Assembly (NCBI GenBank): GCA_031771865.1 | Contig: JASISA010000022.1 | Span: 1,364,001 to 1,428,000 of the forward strand | DNA: 64,000 nucleotides | Direction of reading: 5' to 3' | Source of the DNA: Nothophaeocryptopus gaeumannii | Taxonomy: Eukaryota > Ascomycota > Dothideomycetes > Mycosphaerellales > Mycosphaerellaceae | Part shown: positions 22,501-31,769 of the stretch, in pieces | Numbering within the stretch: position 1 is the first letter of the stretch | Layout: each line of letters begins with the position of its first letter | Made by a program: the position numbers and the translations under genes | The notes under the pieces: generated by a model | Databases searched by the model: none | What the model saw: the letters and a program-made list of their open reading frames with translations, nothing else | What the model was told of the DNA's origin: nothing

Positions 22501-23059
22501 TCTCATACTCAGGCACAGTACCACCACGGGGCCACTGGAGAGGCCATATTGGACCCGCACCTCAGTCTTCTGGAGAAGCGCCTATATCACATGGCGCTGC
22601 AGAGTTTCAGCCTTGCATACGTTCTATGGCTCGCAGCAACTCCTTCAAGATCATAGACGCGGAGATTCTATGACCTCGTTTCATCATTGGGAGACAGACT
22701 TCTCATAGGACGTGGGGCGATGTTGTGGAATCCGCGAGATTGATATAAGGTGCTCAAGCCGTCAGCCCTCTGAAGACCGGATTCACAGCACAGAAGACGA
22801 CCCTCAAGGAGACCTGCTTTCTTCGTTTCGTTGTTTTCTATTTCCCTTTTTTCCTTGAGTATTTTCTTGGTAACTTGTTCGGTCTGGTACTGGCGTTGCT
22901 ATTCATCATAATCACTAATTCATCACCCCTTCGCCTGTTCGACATCAAGTGCTTGAAGCACTAATACGCCTGGCTTGCGTCTCCTATTCGCTCTACTTCA
23001 TTGACCTTTATTGCTTCGACCATTCGCTATACGACTTCACGACAATCAAACGGCCTTTC
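19538..23059. other. 3.5-kb gene-free divergent intergenic region
   Basis: This lies between the start codons of two divergent Myb-like genes. Open frames of up to 209 codons exist on both strands at 21013-21642, but the two strands shadow each other and neither has motifs or a plausible exon partner. A pyrimidine/T-rich stretch at about 22810-22870, just upstream of the plus-strand gene, looks like core promoter. The length is large for this gene-dense window and suggests long leaders or complex regulation. Confidence 0.45.
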
Positions 23060-23981
23060 ATGCCCCACTTCAACAACTTGCCCATCATGCCCAAGGAGAG
23101 CAAGTACCCCTTGGCAAGCCACGTAACCGGGACTGCGCCATATCCGACAGCATCTGGCTCAGGAAGCCAGCGCAATGCAGCCATCTGGAGCTCTGCAGAC
23201 GATGAGATTTTGCTTCGAGCTCGAGCCTCGGGTCTGAATTGGCAGCCTATCGGTGAGTTTTCGCAACCCAAGTTGAGCCCTTTGGCCAGCTTGTACTGAT
23301 ACTTTGCAGCAAATCGACATTTTCCGAACAAGACGGCTAATGCCTGTCGAAAGCGCCATGAGCGACTCATTGAACGACGTCACGTTGAAGACTGGGACAC
23401 CCACAAGCTTGAGCTTCTTGCTCAGGAGTATATGGCGGTCCGGAGAGAGATGTGGGAGATTCTAGCCTCCCGACTAGGCGAACGTTGGGCTGTTGTCGAA
23501 GCTAAGGTGAGTTGGCCAAGTTCATCGACAAGAACAGCATGCTGACCTCCAGAAGTGTATGGAGAAAGGCATCAAGACGCTTCAAACAGCTGCTCGAACA
23601 GCACACAGAAAAGCGGCTGCGGAGTACCAGCTTGTGGAGGATCGTGGAGGTATATCAGACGGCAACAGCGACTCTGGCATTGGCTTTGGATCCGACGCTG
23701 AGATGGAGGTAGGGGAAGCAGGACCATCCAACAAAGCTTCGTCCTGGCATGCTCATTCGCCGCAGCAGCAACAATCCTTCCAAGAACACGTTCGGTCAAG
23801 GAGTCTGCCGCACCCACTTCCGCTATACCAGCCGCCGCCACCTATTCGACGCACTTTTGAAGGAGCACCGATGACCACGTCCCCTCAAGACTATCGTGGA
23901 ACATCACATAGCCAGCGATATTCGCCTGAGTCGCAGACAGGGCGATCCGGTATCAGCATTCAGTCTGTCCTCTCGAACTGA
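23060..23981 (+). CDS. SANT/Myb-like DNA-binding protein
   Basis: Three exons, 23060-23252, 23310-23506 and 23553-23981, giving 272 aa. Introns are 57 bp (GTGAGT, TACTGAT branch) and 46 bp (GTGAGT, GCTGAC branch). Splicing assembles a clear SANT/Myb domain: IWSSADDEILLRARASGLNW, then QPIANRHFPNKTANACRKR, then a second helical segment (LAQEYMAVRREMWEILASRL) like a degenerate second repeat. The tail is Gln/Pro/Ser-rich. An in-frame ATG at 23087 is an alternative start, and the frame is open upstream to 22949. It is probably a sequence-specific transcription factor in the nucleus; its target is unknown. It is divergent from the other Myb-like gene. Confidence 0.85.
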
Positions 23982-24725
23982 GCTGGACGAAACCTTCAAC
24001 CTACACGATTTCCATCACGATCAAGTCAACCTCTCAGCCCCGATGATACCCCAGAGACGTTGCGATGCCTTTTTCTTGTTGTACTTTGTCACGAATGAAC
24101 GAGTCTCTTTGCACTTTGCATGTTTGCAGAACAGGACGAGGGATCATAATCAGTGTTGTACAAATAGAAGCATTGGAATTGGCGAGGTTTTGCATTGCAA
24201 TCAACGACACCACAATACGGCCGCAACAATGACTCTCTTTTGAATATAGCATATTGGATTATACATTGTGAATGCCATTGAATGCATATCTTGTCCACGT
24301 ATCACTAGTCGTACCTCCGTAATGTCTGTTCCTGAGACGTCTTGGCAGTGGTGGGTAAAAGAATTCATGCCCACCTCAGCCGGCATCCGAGGCTGTCCGA
24401 TGGCGTCTTCTGCGCTGCGGACAGTGCATCTTCGCTTGTGACTCCAGTAAATGCTTGGGTAGATCAATGTTGCTTACAAGTTTCGCCGCTTGCCCTCACG
24501 CACCACGCGTTCTCGACATTCATTGTCCCGCGCATGACTGAAGGTCGTTCCACCGGGGAGGAAGATTTGGCTTGTTATCAGACTTCGGCAACCGACTAAG
24601 ATACCCCTGATTCACAGCCTGAGCAGCAGCCCGGCAAAGGCAGTCGTGTGGTACGACTTGCTTGTTGGTGGTGGTGCAGGTGAAGGGATTGTGGTTGCTG
24701 GCTTTGAGGCTGGAAGAGGAAGAGC
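23982..24725. other. intergenic region
   Basis: This 744-bp stretch lies between two plus-strand genes. It contains the 3' flank of the SANT gene and the promoter of the metal transporter. No gene or repeat was recognised. Confidence 0.4.
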
Positions 24726-26396
24726 ATGCTCATGCTCGCTCCTCGTTTCATCGCCCCCTGGAGATGTAATAATACACTTCAGACCACCTGGTCACTACAC
24801 GCCCAACACGTACAACAAGCCGCAGCAGCCCACGCCGCCGTCTCCTCCTCCACTCCGTCCTGCTACTCCTACTCCTCCACCATAAGAGCCCGCGTGCGAT
24901 CACAAGGCCAGCGCCGCATCCTCCTGACCGTCGCTCCCGTCTACCTCGCGCGCTCTGCAGCTACCACACAGACTGCACGTCCGCTGCCCGTGCAACGCTC
25001 GCCTCACCAGTGGTCTCACATCATTCACCACAGCCGGGCTCCGAATTACTCACCACCCACGACGACGACAGCAATGGCGACCCAGACCGTCCAGAAGCGT
25101 GGTCATGCGGGTCATTCGCACTCGCATGGCTTTGGACACCACCACCATCATGGAGATAATGCTTACCTGACTTCGGGGAATAAGAATGATCCGGGAGTGC
25201 GGATCACGCGGATTGGGTTGTATGTCAATCTGGGAATGGCAATTGCGAAGGGAGCAGGTGGATATGTGTTCAATTCGAAAGCGTAAGACTACCTTTTACT
25301 GCAGAGAGTGCAATGGCATTTGGGATGTGGGTTGTGCTGGACTAGCAAGCTAACGGAGACCTGCAGATTAACAGCAGACGCACTACACGCCTTGACCGAC
25401 CTCATATCCGACATCACCACATTAGCGACCATCTCCTGGTCCCTCCGACCCGCGACATCAAAATATCCAATGGGCTACGGCAAGATAGAATCTCTGGGTG
25501 CATTGGCAGTTTCATGCATTTTGCTAGGAGGAGGCATTGGCATTGGGTTGAACGCGGTACTGGCTTTGACGCAGCAATTCTTCCCTCAGATCCACGAGGT
25601 ACTGTCACATTTGGGCTTTCTGGCGCATTCGCATGATCATGGAGGACATGACCACGGACACGGACATGGACATGGACATCTTGGACCGAATATCAACGCG
25701 GCTTGGTTGGCTGCGGGATCGATTGTGGTGAAGGAGTGGCTGTATCGGGCGACGATGAAGGTGGCCAAGGAGAAGCGGAGCAGTGTGCTTTCCAGCAACG
25801 CATACCACCACCGCGTGGACAGTCTGACTGCTTTTGTGGCATTGTTCACGATCGTTGCCAGCCACTTCTTCGAGAGCGCCCGCTGGCTGGACCCGGTCGG
25901 AGGACTAGTGATTAGCGGGATGATTGTACAAGCAGGCTGGTCGAACACGATGTCAGCATTATACGAACTTGCGGATCGGGGCATGGACCAGGAGTTGAGA
26001 GAAAAGGCCGAGTCGGCTACAACAGCTGCATTGGAGAGCTATGGTGCGGAACTCCGAGGTCTTCAGGGTATCAAGTCTGGACAGAACTTGATGTTCGATG
26101 TCGAGATTGGCGTGCCGAAGGACTGGACTGTTGGGCATTCGAACGACGTGGAGCAGATTGTTCGGGATGCCATTGCGGAGGTCAGGGGCACAAAACGTGT
26201 GACTGTACGATTTACGACTGAGGAGACTCCCGCTTTTGCGGATCAGTTTGTTGCCTCTAAGAATGACGATCCTGCAAAGTATGAAGATGAGCATGACCAC
26301 GATCATGACCATGATCACGACCACGATGGCCATGACCATTCTCATGCGAACGGGCACTCAGAGCACACGAATGGCAACGCGCACAAGCGGAAATAG
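24726..26396 (+). CDS. cation diffusion facilitator, mitochondrial Mmt1/Mmt2-type metal transporter
   Basis: Two exons, 24726-25282 and 25367-26396, giving 528 aa. The 84-bp intron rebuilds the family signature NSKALTADALHALTDLISD. CDF transporters export Zn, Fe or Mn from the cytosol by proton antiport; the YPMGYGKIESLG motif and the pattern after it resemble yeast Mmt1/Mmt2, which handle mitochondrial iron. Seen: about six hydrophobic segments, the metal-site HALTD and HHRVDS motifs, and His-rich stretches at three places (N-terminal HSHSHGFGHHHHH, the mid-loop HDHGHGHGHGH, and an Asp/His tail). The first 115 residues before MATQTVQK are Arg/Ser/Thr/Ala-rich and poor in acids, like a mitochondrial presequence. 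A second in-frame ATG at 25074 would remove it. The transported metal is inferred. Confidence 0.92.
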
Positions 26397-26939
26397 GGCT
26401 TTCGCTTTGTACGCGGTATTCAGAGAATGATCCTCCTGTCATCTGAGAGCGCTCGCGAGCGCAAAAGCTGATGAGGTCGCCGCTGGGCCAAGTGGAATAG
26501 TGTTCAGAGTGCTTACAATTCGAGAGACTGCGTTTATGCTGGCATCTCTCAACTATCAAATGCTGCATCGCATTTCAGCAGAAGCACGAGCACGCCGGCA
26601 GCAATTGATCATCATCACTACTCAGGTCCGGCCCGGCTGCACATGCAAGCCGGCTCTGGCAGTCTGGAAGGAGGAATGAAATGAAGGGAATTTGGATGAT
26701 CCCTCGCGCGTCTTGTGCATAGACTCTCTGGTCACGGGATCGTAGAAATATACAGAAGACTTCACATCAGCGCGCAATATGCGCTTTTGAACATGCCCCC
26801 GTCTCCTTGCAGCCCTGTTCTTCGTCCTCCTCTTTACCACGGTCCTCTTCACCAACGATACAATGCCCTCCTCTTTCTCTCTCAATATCCCCATTTGCCT
26901 TTACGATCCTCCTCTTTCTCCTTTGTATCTACTCTTCCC

Positions 26940-29520
26940 TCAAAACGGCGAGTTCCCATCCGCGGTAGCCCAAAGTGCATCCTCGCCATACTCATCCATT
27001 TCCGCTTTCTCATCTTCCCCTGCAATAGGCCCTGACATCATGCCCTGGTCTTTCATACTCTCTGTTAACAACTTATCCAGATCTTCTTCGTTGCCGCTGC
27101 TGGCTTCCGAGTCCTCGGCAGCAGCTTCGGCTGCATCTACCGCCTCTTGATCGAAACCTTCCATAATGAATTCCCCGGCTTGACCATGGTGGTCCTGCTC
27201 TCCGACCTGCTGAGTGGGCTTCACTGTGTCGACTACGCTGCTGCTATCACGGTCGGTGGGCGTGTGCTGGAGAGCAGGGTCGATAGCAGCAACCGGACGC
27301 CTGGATGGCAACGACCCTGGGCCCAGCAGAGCAAGACCGGACTTTGAGGGAGCAACGCCAATGTCAGCAACCTTGGGTTTGCCTGGCAACGACCCCGACA
27401 TCAGCAGAGCAAGACCGGACTTCGAAGGAGCTTCGCCGAACGTGGGAAGAGCCGATCGATTAGACTTCGATACTGGCAGGATCCTTCTGCTATTACCTTG
27501 AGACGTGGAGGGCTTGGAGTCCACTGGAGTGCCAAAAGGGTTGGAACCAAATTGGGGAGCAGGCTGTGAGCTAGTCCCGGCGAAAGGATTCGCATTTGAT
27601 GTGAATGGCTTCTTCCCATCGTTGCTGGTCGACATGAATGGGTTGGCGTTCGATACGGTTCCGCTACCGCCGAGCGAAGAAAGCAGATTCGAGAGCACTA
27701 GTGGTTGTGCCTGGCGCGGCACTGAGGAGGGAATCTGTGGCTCTAAAGGAGTAGCGGCAATGGTGACCTCCTCGTTGTTTGCGGCCTTGCGTCTGGGAAC
27801 TCGTGGCTTTGGCTTAGATCTCAAAGTGCTATAATTCTTCTTCTTGTTGGAAGTCGAAGTAACGACGTTGACCGCGTCCGTGGAGGCAAGAATAGCCAAG
27901 CGACGATCAACGGCTCCAGCAGGTTGCCCGGATGGCTTATTCTCGTCGATTCTAGCGCTCAGCACGGTCTTTGCAGCTGGGTTCTGAGTCACGTCTGCCT
28001 TGTGGCTCTTGTTCTTCTCAATCGAAGATGACCCGGACTGGATGATCCGCGGAGCATCTGTTGGCATGGTTGTTGTAGTGGGCCGATGAGATGGCCGTGG
28101 ATAACTATCGACTGCAGCGGACGCATGAGTCGAAAATGGAATATGAGGCTCCTCTTCCTTGGGCTCTTCCATTGCCTTGAGCTCAGTCTCTGCCTTGGGT
28201 CCTTTCACTGCCTCGGGCTCTTGAATGGCAGTTTGTAACCGCGAGGCCTCTTGCTCGATAGCCTGCTTCAAGAAATCCATCTTGCGGTCACGGCGACTGG
28301 TTCGATCTTGGATACGCACAGCGTTGTCATGCATGGTCGATAGCTTTTGCTCGTGAAGACGACGAATGACCTCCTTTGCAACCATGATCTTCTGCTCGAG
28401 GCGCCGGACGTTGAGCGTCGATCGCAGAGACTCGTTCTTCTTTTGCCGGTTCTGAATGCGACGACCTTCACGCATCAGAATCGCCTGCTGCTTAACAGCT
28501 GCATCTCGCTCTTTCGATGCCGTATCTCGCTCCCGGATGGCGGCATCCCGCTGCTGAACTGCTGTATCTCGCTCCTGGACTCCCTTGTCCCGCTCTTGGA
28601 TGGCCATGTCCCGCTCCTGTTGTGCGCTGTTTCGCTCCCTTCGCGCTTTTTTCTTGGCCTTCTCCTCCTTCTCGCATTTCTCCGTCTTGTCTTGGAGCTC
28701 TTGCTGGAGCGTAGAGATCTCCTGCTCCTTGCGAGCAACCTCCTCGTTGGTGGTCGCCGTCATATCCTGTGGCAATTTGCCTAAAGCTGAGATCTGGCCA
28801 TACTGCTCTTCTGTCAAGTTCAAGACCAGCACGAGATTCTTCTTCGTGGTGCTCGCTTCGTTGCTTGCTGATCGGAGTGTCTCCCTCAGCTTAGACACGG
28901 AAGCTCTCTCCTTATGAAGCTGTGATACTTCTTCGTAACGATTCTGCTCAAGGGCCTCCCACTCATTCCGTAGGTACTCAATTTCGCCGGTCGCGTCGAT
29001 AATAATATCCCTGAGTCTTGCAACTTCGCCTTGAAGCTGGACACTCGAGACTCCTTGATACAAAGCTTCTTTGATCTTGGCTGACATAGATTTATACGCA
29101 GATCGAGTTTTCTGGAGAGCATCGTTCTGATCCCGGAGCTCCTTTCGGCGGGCGTAGACGTCACCTTGTAGCTCTTCCTTCGCTACTCTCAGCTGTGGAA
29201 GGGACTTTTGCAGGCTACAGTAGGGGCGAAAAGTCAACCGAGACCTCGACAGAGTCGCTTAGAGCTGCCTTCGTCTGCGCGAGCTTCTGGCTTAGCTGCA
29301 GACGCGCGACCTCTGTTGATGAGGCCTCTGCCCTCACGGTCTTCAGCTGCGCTCGTAATTTCTCTACTAGCTTCTCAAGGTTTTCCGTCTTCGAGGCGGA
29401 CTCCTGCTCCAGAACTTCGACTCTCGACCGAAGCTCTCCACTGTATCCTCGAACAGATCGACCTTCGAATTCGCTCCCGTAGCCAAGGTTCCTCGAGTGG
29501 CGAGCGAAGACGGAAGCCAT
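26940..29520 (-). CDS. coiled-coil protein with repetitive Ser/Pro tail (paralogue of the 30707 gene)
   Basis: Two exons in transcript order, 29520-29245 and 29192-26940, giving 842 aa if the start is the ATG at 29520. The intron (52 bp, weak GTCTCG donor, CCACAG acceptor) is needed to move the coiled coil from one frame to the next. Residues about 20-420 are coiled coil. Inside is a heptapeptide repeat built on QERDxAV. The centre has LNLTEEQYGQISALGKLP. The C-terminal half is Ser/Pro-rich with a 26-residue duplication, and the protein ends ALWATADGNSPF. The divergent neighbour has the same centre and end motifs. A hydrophobic frame just upstream (29367-30014) may be the true N-terminus; see that entry. 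Function unknown. Confidence 0.65.
27307..27431 (-). repeat. 78-bp direct duplication inside the coiled-coil gene
   Basis: Two 47-bp stretches, 27307-27353 and 27385-27431, match at most positions and start 78 bp apart. In the protein they give APSKSGLALL followed by GSLP twice. The spacing is a multiple of three, so the frame is kept. This looks like a simple in-gene tandem duplication. Confidence 0.8.
28480..28640 (-). repeat. 21-bp period repeat encoding a QERDxAV heptapeptide
   Basis: The minus-strand gene contains seven to eight successive variants of one heptapeptide (AIQERDK, GVQERDT, AVQQRDA, AIRERDT, ASKERDA). The DNA period is 21 bp. The seven-residue step matches coiled-coil geometry. 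Confidence 0.8.
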
Positions 29521-30014
29521 TTCCGCCAAGTAATGGCCAAACACGCTACGCCGACCTCGACGACAGCGACAACAATCAGCATGAGGCCAGCTCTCGCTGG
29601 TGGTAGCCCCAGGTACGCGAAGCTCACTACGACAGCCGCGTGGGTCAGCGTGTAGGCGCTCTGAAAGTTCTGGAGTCTGCGCCGCCACGAATCAGACACG
29701 AAGTGCCCGGCGAGTGACAGAAGTGGAGAGACGGCTGGCGAGAGGAGTGAGAAGGACTCTCCTGAGTGTGACTTGGCCAGCATGGTCCCGAGGTCGGCGG
29801 TGCTCATGTTGAGTTGGGTGGAGCTGCCTACCTGCTGCTCGACGGGAGACGCTGGAAGGCTAGTCTCAAGGTTTGGAGAGGGCAGAGTAGGCGTCTCCGC
29901 AACAGTGATATCCACGATTCGCGAAGAGTCGCTGTGGATGGGGGTGTTGGCTTTGCGAATGAGGTGGAGGAGAGCCGCGGCGCCCAGTATCTGAGACAGA
30001 GGCGGCGGCGGCGG
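29367..30014 (-). CDS. hydrophobic open frame, possible 5' exon of the coiled-coil gene
   Basis: The ATG at 30014 opens a 215-codon frame that starts MPPPPPLSQILGAAALLHLI and later has one or two membrane-like helices (AAVVVSFAYLGLPPARAGLM, then IVVAVVEVGVACLAI). It overlaps the start of the coiled-coil frame in another frame. The paralogue at 30707 begins with a membrane helix directly joined to a coiled coil, so one expects the same here. I found no splice pair of normal strength that joins the two frames; the closest would be a 22-bp gap, too short to be an intron. Options: a missed intron, a frameshift, or a separate small membrane protein. Confidence 0.4.
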   Translation of the reverse strand, partial: PPPPPLSQILGAAALLHLIRKANTPIHSDSSRIVDITVAETPTLPSPNLETSLPASPVEQQVGSSTQLNMSTADLGTMLAKSHSGESFSLLSPAVSPLLSLAGHFVSDSWRRRLQNFQSAYTLTHAAVVVSFAYLGLPPARAGLMLIVVAVVEVGVACLAITWRKWLPSSLATRGTLATGANSKVDLFEDTVESFGRESKFWSRSPPRRRKTLRS

Positions 30015-30706
30015 CATATTGACAACGCTTCTGTAGACCCTTGGGACGAAGCTGTGATTGTGTCGCTGTCGAGGTGCGCGGCTGCAGATGAGTGTGCAGA
30101 GAAGCTTCGCGAGGTGCATGTCCGTGGAAGGTGATCATCATGATGCGTAGCTCAAAATAGTGGGAAGCCGAACTTTCGACACTGAACCTTAAAATGCGGG
30201 GCCGGCATGTGAAAGGTGCGTGGAGCATGGAGCGTGAAGACGCTGGACAAGCTCATTGTGCTGCAATCGCGGAAGATGGTACTTTGATCGCCGCGATATC
30301 CTAGAGAAAGTCGGGATGAGGTATGCATGAAGTCTGGAGACGAGGAGAACTGACCTGCAGCGATCGCCTTCACTTCACTCACAACCTGGAACGCGGCCCC
30401 ACTTTTCTGACTTCGCTGTGCCAGCCACCCATTGTGCTATTATTACAATACATGTCGACGTTTCTACATCTTATTGTAACCTCCTACTATTGTCAAGCGA
30501 AGTACTACTTCTACGGACTTCTTCCTCTCACTTCTTGCTCTTCTGCACCACCACAAACTCTTCAGATTTCCGCTTTGCAAGATCACACACTCACACACCA
30601 CACACAAACATACCACACTCTTGTCACGGACTCTCTCTCAGCAACGCTCAACCACCAAGCACTCTTAATCGCAGACCATACTCTCTCTTCCTCTGCAGAC
30701 CTCGAG
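30015..30706. promoter_or_regulatory. promoter region between the head-to-head coiled-coil genes
   Basis: This 692-bp interval separates the ATG at 30707 from the upstream-most ATG of the minus-strand frame at 30014. The plus-strand leader is CA/CT-rich (30580-30700, cacacacacc-like text), typical of fungal 5' untranslated regions. The frame of the plus-strand gene is open upstream to 30323, but that part lacks motifs. Confidence 0.45.
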
Positions 30707-31675
30707 ATGGCTTTCGACCCAGTTCCGCTCATCATCTTCTTCGCGCTGGTCGCCCGCTTCCTTCCACCACTTCTCCGCCTTCTCCGCGAGCACCATACCG
30801 CCCACGACGAAACAATCAACTTCTTGCAGGCCAAGATTCTGGAGATGAACGAAGACCTCGAGATAGCTAAAGCAGCATCTCTCACCAAGGACAAGACGAT
30901 CTCTGCCCTCAAATGTCAACTCAGCACCATCAAATCGGAACGCATTCTGGAGAAGTCTAAGCTCATCGTCCGCGAAGAAGAAGTCGCTTTCTTGTGGGAA
31001 GCCGTCGCTGCCAAGACCTACTTCAACCAATTCCTCCTCCACGACGTGGACTTCCGCCAGCAGAAGGAGATCGACACGCTCAGCAAAAGCTTAGATGATC
31101 TCGAAGCCAGCGACTACGACACTATCACTCAGCTCCAAGCCCAGCTACGCACCCGAGTCGAGTCCGAAGAGAAGCTCAAGAAGTCCATCGAAAAGCTCTC
31201 TCTCACCGCCAAGACCAACTCCGCCGCCATCGAGATGGACTTCGAGACCATCATGTCAGTTCTGGGCCTGAATGACGAGCAGTTCTGCATCATTAAAGAC
31301 CTCGGCGAAATGCCAGAAGACTGGGAGCCACTGAGAAAGGCAGCCTCACCGCCATCAGCAGCTCCGCCCAGCCCTCCCAAGTCGATCTTCGACCTCCCTG
31401 CCGTCCAATTCGACTCCCGCGCTTCCACCAGCAGCATCCCCGCCGGAGATGCCGTGTCCTTGGCGCAAGGCGCTTCCACATTTTCTTTCGGTGGTTCTGC
31501 TGCACCCGCCGGTGCTTTCCAATTTGTTGCTGGCGGCGCTGCCGACGACGACGACGATGATGGGTTCGACCGGCCACAGGGCGGCAGAGAGCAGACGAAG
31601 AAGGGAAAGGGAAAGGTGGGAGGCGATGAGATTGCACGCTGGGCTACGCCGGAGGGCAGACCGCCAGTTTTGTGA
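30707..31675 (+). CDS. membrane-anchored coiled-coil protein (paralogue of the 26940-29520 gene)
   Basis: Single exon, 322 aa from the ATG at 30707. It begins with a hydrophobic helix (PLIIFFALVARFLPPLL, residues 6-22), followed by coiled coil to about residue 190. A short motif MSVLGLNDEQFCIIKDLGEM comes next, then a Pro/Ser/Gly-rich region, an acidic run (seven Asp) and a basic patch, ending RWATPEGRPPVL. The membrane helix plus coiled coil suggests a tethering or scaffold role, but I recognise no named family. The motif order and the WAT(A/P)(D/E)G end match the divergent gene to its left, which suggests duplication followed by heavy divergence. An earlier in-frame start at 30323 would put the helix internally and seems less likely. 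Confidence 0.75.
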   Translation: MAFDPVPLIIFFALVARFLPPLLRLLREHHTAHDETINFLQAKILEMNEDLEIAKAASLTKDKTISALKCQLSTIKSERILEKSKLIVREEEVAFLWEAVAAKTYFNQFLLHDVDFRQQKEIDTLSKSLDDLEASDYDTITQLQAQLRTRVESEEKLKKSIEKLSLTAKTNSAAIEMDFETIMSVLGLNDEQFCIIKDLGEMPEDWEPLRKAASPPSAAPPSPPKSIFDLPAVQFDSRASTSSIPAGDAVSLAQGASTFSFGGSAAPAGAFQFVAGGAADDDDDDGFDRPQGGREQTKKGKGKVGGDEIARWATPEGRPPVL

Positions 31676-31769
31676 AGGGTCTCGGGAGGTTTTAAGGACT
31701 GTTGCTAGCGAATTGTACTGTGGGAAAGTAGAGATGTCCCGGACTGAATGAAATGAACTTCTTGCTTGT

